Shown: positions 34,907 through 46,905, counted from the stretch's first letter. The stretch: DNA of 64,000 nucleotides from Mercenaria mercenaria (GCF_021730395.1 NC_069361.1:77695001-77759000); one strand, 5' to 3'. A program made the numbers and translations. The notes: generated by a model from the letters alone, not told the origin.

Positions 34907-36196
34907 GAATCTTGGACGTTTCGACCCCAAGACATTTCGACCACAAGACATTTCAACCCCAAAATTCAATTTTCTTGGACAATTCGACCCCAAAGATATT
35001 TCGACCCCAAGACATTTCAACCCCTCAGAAATAGTTGTATGTTTTCATTTTATATTTCTTCCATTTTGCATATTTTAGAAAATATGAATATATAGATCTA
35101 TGTAAATATTCTATTTTTAAGTGAATCATACACAAAATACATGACAGTGAATAAACCGCGCTGACCGGAAAGGACCAGCCGTATGTTTAATTTGATAATT
35201 CAAGAAGTAAATATATTATGAAAAATCAGTTTTTAAAAGAATTATATATAAATATAAAAACGTTTACTGCATTTATTGCCGAAGCACAATTAATGTCTTT
35301 TGAATATATGCGGCGTAACAAACACGTGCCTCTGATTAGTCCTGATAGAGTTTGATTGGATTATCACACCTATTGATTATATCAATTAATCAGTATATTT
35401 GTAAGCACACACAAGTGACATGTGACAAATACCAGTAATGTCTTACAAGGTACATGTAGGTGCAGTTAAATATGATAAACTTTTATTTAATTCAAAAGCT
35501 AACAAAATTATGGCAATTGTGGTTCATCCACGAGTGCGCAAATTTTATGCAATAAACCCTACAAAAATACCATTTTATTTTCCTTTCGTATTTTATTCAT
35601 TTATGACATATATGATTGAATTATTTCTAAAAACCTTCAAAAATACCTTTAACTTACAATATACAGGTGTATTCCGGTTATGGAAAATGTATTCCAGTGT
35701 ATCCCGGTTTTTAGGTGGATTCCGGTTTAATGTGTGACCGAAATCACTTGAATAGAGAAAAGTGGAAACTTCACAGGTTAGAAGTTATACTTTTAAAATC
35801 ATACTTTAAATCACGTGTATTTGCTAAAATATTTAATATAGAAAAAAGTAAAATACATCCTGTATAGATCGCTTGTTAAAATCATACTTTAAATCACATG
35901 CATTTGCTAAAATATTTGAATATAGAAAAAAAAGTAATACGGCTGCCACATTTTCTTTACAGATATGAAATACATGTATGATAATAATTTTTTCCCCGTT
36001 TTTAACGGAACAGTACTCACATATTCATATTTTGCAGTAACGGGGATTTCGTGTTTGATATTTTACAACTGGAAGGAATGTTTTCAGGCATATCATTGAA
36101 TGGGGTCGAAATGTCCAAGGAGTTGGGGTTGAAATGTCATGGGGTCGAATTGTCTCTTGGGGTTGAAATGTCTTGGGGTCGAAATGTCTTGCTAGC
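34907..36196. mobile_element. DNA transposon B, deletion derivative of element A, 1.3 kb
   Basis: Same terminal arrays (CTTGGACGTTTCGACCCC left; GGTCGAAATGTCTTGCTAGC right) and same internal order as element A, but three internal segments are missing. The largest is about 0.95 kb, joined at ATGT, present at both breakpoints in A. Begins about 30 bp outside the 4.4-kb composite. Confidence 0.8.
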
Positions 36197-37505
36197 TTTT
36201 GTTACACCCAAGTGGAAACTGGCAGGTACTCGAACATGCAGCTTTCTCATTGGTCAGTTAGAACCCCTAATGTACGGTGATGTCATGATAAAATTATGAA
36301 TGCTCTAAATCTTACTCTTACAGTAGTCATTGGTATTGCTTTAAACGGAACATCGATAAGGAAGTTTTAGCCATCTAGTTAGCAATTTAAATTTCTAGCA
36401 AACTTTATGAAAAATAGATTTCTATTATTATGTGCCGAAAAAGTGCGACAGTTGGTCAATTTGAAATCAGTAAGTGTGGCAAAAAGACAAAAGACTGATC
36501 GAGTTGACTGGCAGTCAAAGTATAACCACTAAACCTGCACCCATTTGTCTAGTTCTGGCTACCATAACTTAACTGACGCTATCTTTCATATTCTGAGACT
36601 GATGGTCGCGTCCATTAAGTTATGGCGTAACCCCTATTGTTTACCTAACCAGATCGAACCGCAACATCGGGGCACTGATTCTCGCAAGAAACTGACGACG
36701 TCATGCGAAGTTTGTAGCACATGGTTATTTTTGAATTTCGGGATCAAAATTTTTATATTTAATGAATTTAATTGACTTAAAAATGTAAGAAATTTTAACA
36801 AAATTTATAAAATCATACTATAGAAGGTTTAAATTCACAAAAATTTCCATAAATAATGATTCATTACCGCTAGATTTGTTTTCAAAATGAAGAGTACCTT
36901 GATCACGTGACAACTGCAATGGTGGGCAAAATATTGCAGACAGCGGGACCCATTTGAAACTTTTGGGTATAATTTGTTTTCAAATGGGGTTGCATGGTTC
37001 ATTTTACGCCAAATCAAAAGAAAAATGGATTAAAGATATATTAAATTTAAAGATGAGTCTGTGGCATTTGATTTGATGAAATTATAATATATAGCATGAC
37101 AGACTTCTGGCACAATTTCTGGTTAGGTTTCAGTACAGGGTTCATTTCAGCTCAGAGATCCACAACAGCATACAACATCTCTGAAGCTGAATTATTTTAG
37201 CTACCATTTGTCTACAACATCAGCAAATTTATTTTTTAGGAAATGGCTAGGGGTCCAGTAACCGGACCTCTAGACGTCCGGTAATCTATACATGTACCAA
37301 AAATGTTGACTGAATTTTGCCAATTTTTATCACAATCTTTCAAATAGAAAAGCTATACTGTTTAAATGGCATTCAGTTATTACCTTAACTGTGTATCAGA
37401 GGTAAGCTGTGCATGTGTAAAATATTCCAGTTTGTGTAATATGCATGTCATGACCTTTTTCAAGTCTGTAGGCATAATCACATATTCTGAATACACTAAT
37501 TCCAA
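36197..37505. other. Upstream region of FAM177A, first exon not located
   Basis: AT-rich with a small hairpin at 37247-37285 (GGTCCAGTAACCGGACC; GACGTCCGG). The missing 5' exon(s) of the FAM177A gene might lie here or in 37830-38587, but no candidate was convincing. Confidence 0.35.
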
Positions 37506-37515
37506 TAGTACTTAG

Positions 37516-37822
37516 TAAGGGTGTAATGATATATCGAAATTCACTGTATCACAAATGCAGTTAAAAGTAGAAACATTGAATGAAAACTTAATAAAGTCAG
37601 TGTTAAAGATATTAACTAAACAAATGTATCATTTATAACTGTTTCTTTAGTTTTAAAGCAAAATTTCAAGTACTTTCCAAGTGTGGGAACATTGATTTTT
37701 TTTTCATTTTGTCACATGAATGCTTACTTATGGAACTCAATGTTTATCGCGATACGTACCATATCGTTGCATCTTTATCCCAGTATGTATTGTATCATGA
37801 GACTAGCGTATTGTTACACCCC
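37516..37822. mobile_element. hAT-type MITE, 307 bp, with TSD
   Basis: Ends TAAGGGTGTAATGATAT and, inward from the right, GGGGTGTAACAATACGC. Flanked by identical TAGTACTTAG at 37506-37515 and 37823-37832. hAT elements make 8-bp duplications and often have CAGGGGTGTAAC-like ends; the direct repeat here is 8-10 bp depending on where the TIR starts. Confidence 0.85.
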
Positions 37823-38587
37823 TAGTACTTAGTTGTGTCAGGATTTACATATCAACAACATCAATTTGACATAAGTGGATAGTCAAAGGCAGTCAGAAGA
37901 GGTTTGCAGAGTAGAAAACTCCTGTAAAAACTTGGAAGACTGAAAAATCCTTGAAAACAACATGTATGTCTTTGAACAAAAATGCTGCTAATTGGCCTGC
38001 TTTGCAAAGTGTATTAGTTGAGGGAACATGTCACAGTTACTTTGGACAATGTTGTATAGTTAAATACATACAATTGTTGGATTTATTTTTTTAAAAAGCA
38101 TTGTTTATTTACTATAAATAAATAACTACATCCAACATTTAAACTTGATCATGTGATTGATTTGTTTAACCAAGTAGAAAAGTTATAACGGTTTACACAT
38201 CCAAAAAACAGACTTACATAACCTGGGCGCTTTAACCCAAAGGCAGAGATAAATACTGTTAATGAAAACTTAAAATGCAGATTTTCCTGCAGATTTTCAC
38301 ACAAATCCAATACTTTACATAACAGATTAAACCCTGAGTCTTATCTGAGAAAATCTTGTAAATTTAACTGAACCATCATTTTGATCGAGATTTGAAATTG
38401 AATTTTCAGATTTTCTGTCTGACCATATGTGGAAAAGTTATCCCAGTTTAGTGAACTACAAATAGTTTATTGTTGACAATATTCATGAAAATACACTTGT
38501 ATCTTTATTCAGGAAGTCCTTTCAGACAGGCTTATTCTCTGCCAGTTGGAATTTTCCAATATTAAAATGTTCTGTTTGTTTTTTCAG

Positions 38588-38746
38588 CCAGTTACTTCAG
38601 ATTTCACCAATGTTTCCCTGGAACCAGACCAGCAAAAGAAGAAAAAGGTTCCACGAAGACTGATACATTTTAGTGATGGTGTATTGGAAGAATATTCCAC
38701 AGATGAAGATGATGATGAACCCCCTCCACCTCCTCCAGTTGATCCA
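38588..38746 (+). CDS. FAM177A: FAM177A exon: VPRRLIHFSDG...EEYSTDEDDDE
   Basis: Acceptor TGTTTTTTCAG, donor GTAAGA; 53 codons, phase 0 at both ends. An ATG at 38546 is in frame across the acceptor (MEFSNIKMFCLFFQ), but the polypyrimidine tract and family structure favour an acceptor over a start here. Confidence 0.85.
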
Positions 38747-41700
38747 GTAAGAAAACTCAGACTTTGGTCCTGTCTAACATTGCAAATTTAACTTTGGTCA
38801 GTTTTGACAAACCTCAAAACCAACCAGGGGGCCTCCGTGGCCGAGTGGTTAGAGTCGTTGACTTCAAACCATTTGCCCCTCATCGATGTAGGTTCGAAAC
38901 TTCATTTGGGGCGTAGAATTCTTCATGTGAGGAAGCCATCAAGCTGGCTTACGGAAGGTTGGTGGTTCTACCCAGGTGCCCGCTCGTGATGAAATAGTGC
39001 ACGGAGGGGCACCTGGGGTCTTCCTCCACCATTAAAAGCTGGAAAGTCGCCATATGACCTAAAATTGTGTCGGTGCGACGTTAAACCCAACAATATAAAT
39101 AAATCAGAACCAACCAGTGAGAGGCTTAAGAATTTAGACTGGTCTCTAAATGCATGTATATAACCATGTGCCTAGGGTCCAAGGTTATAAAACAAAGTTT
39201 ACAGACCTGTCTAAGAATGCAGCCTTGTCTTTGATCAATTTTAAGATTGCTTCAGAACCAACCAATGAAAGACATAATGCATGATCCCCAAATCTTAGAA
39301 CCTTTAATACTTTAAGCAGTTCAGTTCTAGATTAATGTTTTCATCCTAAAAAGCAATTAATTACATCATTGTTTATAAGTAATTCTAATTTGAAATTTTT
39401 TTTGCACATTTCCGTTAAAACACAGAAATATGACATCACCTTGACATATTATTTGGCGCCATACAGGTGCTGAGAAAAGAGTGCTACCAAATTTGATCTA
39501 CCAATTCATTTAAAAGATGTTTCAGAATTGAAATGATGTAACAGGTTGGGGTAACACTTAATTCACACGCATTGTTTAGGTTATTAGGCGCAAATAATAA
39601 TTAATTAAATGTCTACCCACTCTTAGTTGTTCATTGGGACGTGTTACTTCCCATATTTTAACACTGTTAAAACACAGTTACAAGTTGACATCATGTACTA
39701 TATTTGGCACCATACATGCGTTCCCTATTTCACATCCTTGTTTACGTAAAAGACATTTTAGAAACAAAAAACATTTAGCAGAACCATTATATAACATATT
39801 TCATAAATGTTTTATTATCATATTTTATCTTTAGAATGACAGTAACCTAGTGTTTTGATTTACTCACAGGTGGCCATTGAATAAAACATTTATCATTTCT
39901 GTATACTGAATGCAGGCTTTATTCTTCATTTTCTGTTTAATTGACGTTATGCCATTACGTCTGGTTTATCAAAGGTGGAGAACCACAACAGTTTGACTAA
40001 AATAAAACAACATATTATTTTAAAGCACAGATTTGTATTTTAAGAAACCCTTTGTAAAGAATTCATACACATTTATAGCGCATAACAATTTCACTCTTTC
40101 TTTCAGAAAACATTGACTTGGGGACCATGGTTCTGGTTTTACATGTCTTCAGCAGCATTTAAAACACTTGGAGGTAAATCCTCTTTTATTTCATCATTAT
40201 TTGAGCCACACCATGAGAAAACCAACATAGTGCGTTTGCGACCAGCATGGATCCAGACCAGCCTGCGCATCCGGTCAGGATACATGCTGTTTGCTATTGG
40301 TTTCTCTAATTGCAATTGGCTTTGAAAGCATACAGCATTGATCCTGATCAGACTGTGCAGATGTGCAGGCTTGTCTGGATCCATGCTGGTCACAAATGCA
40401 CTATGTTGGTTTTCTCATGGTGCAGCTCATTTTTTTATTTTGCATATAAGGGAAAAAGTGTTGGGAGTTTACAAATCCCTGTATATTTGTTGTGGATAGA
40501 AATTACCAAAATGGATGTACAATGTATTCATAAAACAAATTGCCCAAATTGTGTCTCACACTTGTATATGAATTTACGTTGCACACTTCTTGTATTATGA
40601 ATCCAGGAATGAAAGGTAGGTCATTTGAACGAAATGGGGCGTTCATGGTCCTATTGTTGTCAAGCACTACAGATAAGTGACTGTAACTATTCATTGTTTA
40701 TTAGTCCCCTACTGGTTGAAAACCAGATTCGGGGACTATAAGAATGCGCTTTTCCGTCACTCCGTCCGTCCTTCCGTAAGTCCATCCGTCCGCAATTTCG
40801 TGTCCGGTCCATAACTCTGTCATCCATGAAGGGATTTTAATATTACTTGGCACAAATGTTCCCCATGATGAGACGACGTGTCATGCGAAAACCCTAGCTC
40901 AAAGGTCAGGGTCACAGTTGGAGGTCAAAGGTCAACAGGGCTTTTATCCTGTCCAGTCCATAACTCTCCCATCCATGAAGGGATTTTAATATTACTTGGC
41001 ACAAATGTACTTCATAATAAGATGATGTGTCATGCACAACTTCCAGACCCCTAGCTCAAAGGTCAAGGTCACACTTAGCAGTCAAATGTTAACATGGCAT
41101 GAACAGGGTCTGTTTCGTGTCCGGTCCATAACTCTGTCATTCATTAAGGGATTTTAATATCACTTGGCACAAATGTTCCCCATGATGAGACGACATGCCA
41201 TGCACAAAAGCCGGACCCCTGGCTCAAAGGTCAAGGACACAGTTAGAGGTCAAAGGTCAACAGGGCTTTTTTTCTGTCCGGTCCATAACTCTGCCATCCA
41301 TGAAGGGATTTTAATATTACTTGGCACAAATGTTCCTCATGATGAGACAACATGTCATATGCAAAATCCGGACCCCTTGCTCAAAGGTCAAGGTCACAGT
41401 TGGAGGTCAAAGGTTAATAGGAATTTATTCCTGTCCGGTCCAGAACTCTGTCATCCATCAAGGGATTACAATATTACTTGGCATAAATGTTCCCCATGAT
41501 GAGATGACGTGTTATGCACAACACCCAGAACCCTAGCTTAAAGGTCAAGGTCATACTTGGAGATCAAAGGTCAGTAGGATTTTTTTCCTGTCCGGTCTAT
41601 AACTTTGTCATGCAAGACAGGATTTAAATATCAGTTGGTACAAATATTCCCCTGGATGAGACAACATGTTATGCGCAAAACCCGGGTCCTAAGTCTAAGG

Positions 41701-44437
41701 TCAAGGTCACACTTAGAGGCCAAAGGTCAGATACAAAAATGACTTTGTCCCGAGCATTTCTTCTTCATGCATGGAGTAATTTTGATGTAACTTGGCACAA
41801 ATCTTCACCACCATGAGACAGATTGTCATGCGCAAGAACCAGATCCCTAGGTCTAAGGCCAAATGTTAAATTTAAGAATAACTTTGTCCGGAGGAATTCT
41901 TCTTCATGCTTGGAGGGATTTTGATGTAACTTGGCACAAATGTGCACCACCATGAGGCACCATTGATTTTAGAGTCCCTTTGTTGTTACTATAAATAGAT
42001 TATAATGTTACTTTTTATGCCCCCAGCATCTACTGATGCGGGAGGCATATAGTGATAGTCCTGTCCGTCTGTCTGTTTGTTCGTCCGTCCGTACGAGGTT
42101 AACCAAATGGGACCGTTTCGTCTGGCATCAATACCCCTTACTAGAATGAATTGATACTAATACAGATGTAACCTGTGACCATTCCTCATCTTCAAACATC
42201 ACCTGACCTCAGTTTGACCTTGACCTTGTTTTGGACTTTGTATCGACAAGGAATGCCACCGGGGGCATCAAGCTTTTATTGAACGCAGCTCCTTGTTTAT
42301 TACTGGCTGTAGGGAAAAATCGAGACCACTTTTCTGTGGTACAACATGCATGTTACATCGAATTTTTAGGTGTACTTTGACCTATTTCTAGACTCTACCT
42401 GGTAAAGAGTTTTGTGTGGACTTATAATAGATTTTTTTTCAGGATTAATTTCCCTTTGTTGTTACTATAATACTATAAATAGCTAAATGTATGATAACTT
42501 TTTTTATAATTGGCCAAAAAATTCCATATGAAAACAACTATAGGTTTTTATACATGCAAATTTTAATCCAAGTGTTTTGTTATAACATATTGTATATATA
42601 GTACAATATTGTTTATACATCATTGACAGATATCAGTTCATTATGTTATACTGCAGTAGAAAAAATTAGGTGCCTACCAGTAGGGGACTTTGTATTGCAT
42701 GGCAATACTTCATTCACATGTTTTTTCTAAACCAAACTGACACAGTTATACATGTATATTGTGTATACATCTAATTTTTGTAGACCTTTAAGGGACTTTT
42801 AAAGTAAAGTCTAAAGAAAGCTAATCTGAATAGCAATAGTAATATATCTAGTGTATAATAACTTAAAGTTACTTGTACATTTGTGTAATGTTGTATAAGT
42901 TATCATGAAGAATTTCTATTTGAAAGTTTTCGTATTATTATTATTGATAGGTTGTTTTGCTCTGCAAAATTACATAACTGTTGCAAACAAGGCATTTAAG
43001 TGTACATACTGCATGAGCATTTACAGACATTTTTGACCCCCGATGGGCGAGCATATAGTTGCCGCTTTGTCCATCCATACGTCTGTGCATCCGTCCGTCC
43101 GTCACACTTGTCTGGAATATAACTATAAAAGTATTAATGGCATTTGATTGAAACTTCACATAATCATAGAGGCCATTGAGACAAAGTGCAGGGTCAAAGA
43201 TATCATAACTATGCCTTACCTAGTTTTTGAATTATCTCCCTTTATTATACAACATAAGGCTTGTCCGGGCATTACTTGAAAAGTATTAATGACATTTCAT
43301 TGAAACTTTACAAAATGAAAGAGGCCATTGACGGGAAGTGCAGTGTCAAAGAACTATAACTCTACTTACCTAGTTTTTGAATTATCTCCCTTTATTATAC
43401 AATTTTCCTCTGAAGGTTAAAAACTGATGCTTTGTCATTTTTTGGGGGAGGGGGTGGGGCTGCATGTAATGTACCTTACTTTAGTTATTTTCACCATAAT
43501 ATTTTCAGTGGCGGATTCATGTGGGGAGAAGTTAGCCTGGTTCTTTGGTATAACCACCCCAAAATATCAGGCAGCTATTGATGAGTTTTACAGATTAAAA
43601 GCTGAGGTTTGTAACTTGTTACACAAAAATTCTGGTTTACCTGTTTGAAAGGTTAGATAACTGGTAATGAAGTTAATCACATGGAATGAGATCTTGTTAA
43701 ATAGACATACCTGATAAAACCAGTCTGTTTTTATGCCAGTTGATAGTAGGTTATTATTATACCAGATTTATATTGCGCCCTTTTCAAGACAAACATGTTC
43801 AAAGACACTTTACATAGTACAAAGGCAGCCACTTGGGGTGCCAAATTCATCCTTTGCTTGTACGATCTGGCCAGACGAACAGAGAGAGAGAAAGCCCCAG
43901 AATAGAGAGAGAGAAGTCCTTTTAGTTACAGGCCTGTCAGACTAACTTAACATAGCTTTTGCAAATAGACAGTCTCGTTATTTAACATGCTCATTGTATA
44001 GCACTGATACAAACAAAGCCGTCTTTGCTGGGAAGAAGCAGTACAGGTCTCTTAGTTATGTGGGAGACACTCAAGAGCATCTCAGAAATTTCCAGCGTAT
44101 GGGCTAGGATTTGAATCACCGACTTTCAGATTGGCAGTCAAACATGTTACCACTAGACTATCTGGCAACATGTTATGTATTTTTCAACCATATTACTGTT
44201 ATAATACAGCTAAATGGTCACATTTAACAGACACCTAGCAAAGCAAAATTATTCACATAATCGAGATCAAATATGAACTGGATAAAACTGTCCTATTTTA
44301 CCTTTCAGGAGGAGAAAGAGTTAGAATATGAACAAAGGGCACGTGAAAAGATGCAGGAGTTTTCTAGTATAGACGTAAAAGTTATAGATCAGGCGAGAGA
44401 CAAAGGTTCAGGAGACAGCCAAAGAGAAAAATTCTGA
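38588..44437 (+). CDS. FAM177A: FAM177 family protein (exons 2-5 or equivalent)
   Basis: Exons 38588-38746, 40107-40173, 43509-43606 and 44309-44437 join in phase with GT-AG introns. They encode the family core KKKKVPRRLIHFSDGVLEEY, a poly-acidic then PPPPPPVDP linker, KTLTWGPWFWFYMSSAAF, CGEKLAWFFGITTPKYQAAI then DEFYRLKAE, and a charged coiled tail EEKELEYEQRAREKMQEF to TGA at 44435-44437. The vertebrate homologue FAM177A1 is a Golgi-associated protein of poorly known function; loss is linked to a neurodevelopmental disorder. About 150 residues are present, so only the short, poorly conserved N-terminus and start codon are missing. Introns hold a SINE, a fold-back MITE and pearl-like elements but all splice sites look intact. 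Confidence 0.88.
38828..39107 (+). repeat. Complete tRNA-derived SINE with 10-bp TSD
   Basis: Head with A box TGGCCGAGTGGTTAGAG and B box GGTTCGAAACTTC; conserved body GGAAGCCATCAAGCTGGCTT, TGCACGGAGGGGCACCTGGG, GGCGACTTTCC complement; tail GTGCGACGTTAAACCCAAC plus ATAAATAAAT. AACCAACCAG flanks it at 38818-38827 and 39108-39117. It resembles the RUDI-type SINE reported from molluscs, though I cannot align it. Confidence 0.9.
40107..40173 (+). CDS. FAM177A: FAM177A exon: KTLTWGPWFWFYMSSAAF
   Basis: Acceptor CTTTCTTTCAG, donor GTAAAT; 22 codons plus one base. Matches the L-T-W-G-P-x-x-W-F-Y hallmark. Confidence 0.87.
40203..40428. mobile_element. Fold-back MITE (GAGCCACACC type), copy 1
   Basis: Almost entirely self-complementary: GAGCCACACCATGAGAAAAC at the left pairs with GTTTTCTCATGGTGCAGCTC at the right, with a nested CATGCTG palindrome. 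Flanked by ATTT on both sides (TSD). Copies also at 53769 and 62972. Confidence 0.88.
40702..41990 (+). mobile_element. Pearl-like element with about seven 175-bp units
   Basis: 5' hairpins TAGTCCCC/GGGGACTA and CTGGTT/AACCAG at 40702-40738, then GTCCGTCCTTCCGTAAGTCC. Units contain GTCCATAACTCTGTCATCCA, TTAATATTACTTGGCACAAA, GATGAGACGACGTGTCATGC and AGGTCAAAGGTCA. Same family as 17930-19160. Confidence 0.8.
42014..42300 (+). mobile_element. Short pearl-like element (TATGCCCCC type)
   Basis: 5' hairpin TATGCCCCCAGCATC/GATGCGGGAGGCATA, GTCCGTCTGTCTGTTTGTTC microsatellite, one partial unit, then 3' ACCGGGGGCATCAAGC complementary to the 5' end, and CTCCTTGTTT terminus. Confidence 0.75.
42540..42730 (+). 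repeat. Dispersed repeat matching 18960-19150
   Basis: Shares ATAACATATTGTA, AGTACAATATTGT, ATACATC, CTGCAGTAGAAAAAATTAG and GGCAATACTTCATTC in the same order as the copy behind the first array. Confidence 0.8.
43028..43405 (+). mobile_element. Pearl-like element, two units
   Basis: Starts GACCCCCGATGGGCGAGCAT and ATAGTTGCCGC, with CATCCGTCCGTCCGTCACAC, then two units with AGTATTAATGGCATTTGATT and TTTTTGAATTATCTCCCTTT. Lies in a FAM177A intron. Confidence 0.65.
43509..43606 (+). CDS. FAM177A: FAM177A exon: CGEKLAWFFGITTPKYQAAI
   Basis: Acceptor ATATTTTCAG, donor GTTTGT; two bases plus 32 codons. Matches the family G-E-K-x-A-x-x-x-G-I-x-T-P-K-Y-Q block. A G-rich tract (GGGGGAGGGGGTGGGG) lies in the intron about 70 bp upstream. 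Confidence 0.88.
43750..44170 (-). repeat. Second SINE type, about 420 bp, minus strand
   Basis: On the minus strand it begins GTTGCCAGATAGTCTAGTGG (A box) and has TCGGTGATTCAAATCC (B box), a long body, an AGAGAGAGA-type tract and a tail GGCGCAATATAAATCTGG. Lies in a FAM177A intron. Confidence 0.65.
44309..44437 (+). CDS. FAM177A: FAM177A last exon
   Basis: Acceptor ACCTTTCAG; 42 codons and TGA. Glu/Lys/Arg-rich, predicted helical, ending GSGDSQREKF. Shorter than the vertebrate tail. Confidence 0.82.
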   Translation, partial: EEKELEYEQRAREKMQEFSSIDVKVIDQARDKGSGDSQREKF

Positions 44438-44818
44438 AATTCTTTGATTATAACATTTTCCTTGCCTTGTGATCTGAAATTACACTGAAGTTTTGTGACA
44501 GATGAAACTATTAAGGGTCTTACCCAGACCCATGTAACTTTTAAACCATTGAATAAGAAGTTCAATAAGAAAAAAATGCAAAGAGTAACCACAGTTCAAA
44601 ATCACGGATTTCGTAATATCGGGGGAAAAAACAGTTGAAACTCGGTATCAATCCAAGAGATGGAGCGTTTTACTTTGAAACAACCAACATTGACTTAAAA
44701 TGATATTTTGTACATGTGTTTTTTGTTAAGTAAATGTTTAATTTGTTTTCTTTAAGTATTATCATAGGCAATGTAATATATGAAATGAGAAAAGAAATCA
44801 AGGTAGACATACTGATTT

Positions 44819-45828
44819 TTAGCTCATCTGATTTTTGGAAAAAAAAGTGATGAGTTATTGTCATCACTTGATCGGTTTTGGTGTTGCCTGGTTAAGTTTT
44901 ATGTTTAGGTCAGCTTTTCTCCTAAACTATCAAAGCTATTGCTTTGGAACTTGCAACACTTGTTCACCATCATAAGCTGACCCTGTACAGCAAGAAACAT
45001 AACTCCATCCTGCTTTTTGCAAGATTTATGGCCCCTTTTGTACTTAGAAAATCAGATTTCTTGGTTAAGTTTTATGTTTAGGTCAACTTTTCTCCTAAAC
45101 TATCAAAGCTATTGCTTTGAAACTTGCAACACTTGTTCATCATCATAAGCTGGCCCTGTACAGCAAGAAACATAACTCCATCCTGCTTTTTGCAAGAGTT
45201 ATTGCCCCTTTTGGACTTAGAAAATCAATTTTCTTGGTTAAGTTTTATGTTTAGGTCAGCTTTTCTCCTAAACTATCAAAGTTGTTGCTTTGAAACTTGC
45301 AACACTTGTTCACCATCATAAGCTGACCCAGTACAGCAAGAAACATAACTCCATCCTGCTTTTTTCAAGAATTATTGCCGCTTTTGGACTTAGAAAATCA
45401 GTTTTCTTGGTTGAACAATATGTTTAAGTCAGCTTTTCTCATAAACTATCAAAGCTATTGCTTTAAAACTTGCAACACTTGTTCACCATTATAAGCTGAC
45501 CATGTACAGCAAGAAACATAACTCTGTCCTGCTTTTTGCCAGACTTATGGCCCCTTTTGGACTTAGAAAATATCAGATTTATTGGTTAAGTTTTATGTTT
45601 AGGTCAGCTTTTCTCCTAAATTATTCAAGCTATTGCTTTGAAACTTGCAATAGTTGTTCACCATCATAAGCTGACTATGTACATCAAGACATATAACTCC
45701 ATCCTGCTTTTTGCAAGAATTATGGCCCTTTTTGGACTTAGAAAATCATGGGTAGGACAATTTTTCTATTATACAAAAAAAATCAGATGAGCGTCAGCAC
45801 CCGCAAGGCGGTGCTCTTGTTTCAGTTT
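44819..45828 (+). mobile_element. Complete pearl-like element, about five 168-bp units
   Basis: 5' AGCTCATCTGATTTTT; units contain TTTATGTTTAGGTCAGCTTT, TCCTAAACTATCAAAGCTAT, AACTTGCAACACTTGTTCAC; 3' arm AAAAATCAGATGAGC complementary to the 5' arm, then hairpin AGCACC-CGCAAGGC-GGTGCT and CTCTTGTTT. The arms and end define a whole, non-coding element. Confidence 0.85.
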
Positions 45829-46021
45829 CTACATGGCTTAAGCATAGTTACGATTTCTGAATATTTATTATAGAATGACAAAACTTTTCTTTGAATGTTG
45901 AAAAAATCATACTTTTTCAAATGTACTTTTTCCTACAAAGAGAGTTTAAAGCAGTCTATGTTTCAATGTTTTCCTGTTGTATTTATTCTTGATATTTTTT
46001 GTAATTTGACATTAATATTTA

Positions 46022-46905
46022 AAGGGACATGCCTCCAGATGTAAATTTCATTAAAAGTTTCACAACATGTAGAGAATATCTAACCTTATACATAAGTATT
46101 ATTTAAGTTTTTGTATTGGCAGTAAAGGCCATTTCACAGTAAACCTGAACCAAAGCTAAACCAAAAACAGTTAGAATAACTTGTGGAAAGTGGAGCATTT
46201 CACATCTGCGCGGGAACGAAACCAGATAGTAAACTGAAACGGAACCAAAAAACATGCACTGCTGGAAACCCTAGCTGGGTAGCCAAATGTGTCAGAAAAG
46301 ATGAAACGGGTCACATTTTCCCACAAGTTGGTTGACTTACATATTTTCACTCTGACATTTAAATAAAAAATCATCTAATATGTGAAAGCCCTATCCGATT
46401 TCTGAAACAAAAAACCAACACCGGTTCAGTTTCCATTCTGGCTTGGTGTATTTGTGTAATGGTCATCATCTGTAAAATACTGCCAAAATAAGACAGTATG
46501 ACATCAGATTTGTATTTTGTGATGATCATTTACTGTGAAATCATTTTTATATGCGTAGGACGAGTTTTCGCATATTTCGCGCTAGGACCGATGCGCGAAT
46601 TTAAGACCACGCTATTATTATTTTTTTATTTAATTTCTTCATTTCTAAAATTGAAAATGCGCGAATTAAAGCTCGCGCGAAACAGTCCTTTTTCACGTTT
46701 GCACGAAATTTCATGCCAGCGAATTTAAATGATTTCAAAGTATGACAAGTTTTCTACATATTTTTCATACTTCTCGAGTATTTTATAAGCAAATACTGTT
46801 TAGAACTTGCAGTACCACTTGGTTTAAAATTTACATTTTATTTGTAATTAAAAACAGTTTTCATTTTTGAAACTTTTAACATATATCTGGAGCCATGCCC
46901 CTCTG
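46022..46905. mobile_element. DNA element with about 24-bp inverted ends, host of a nested MITE
   Basis: Left AGGGACATGCCTCCAGATGT and right, inward, GGGGCATGGCTCCAGATATA pair as TIRs. The 212-bp MITE at 46531-46742 lies inside. No coding frame. Confidence 0.65.
46531..46742 (+). mobile_element. 212-bp MITE, copy 2
   Basis: Same ends and core as 22833-23044, including TTCGCGCTAGGACCGATGCG; the right end is slightly decayed (GATTTCAAAGTA instead of GATTTCACAGTA). Confidence 0.85.
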
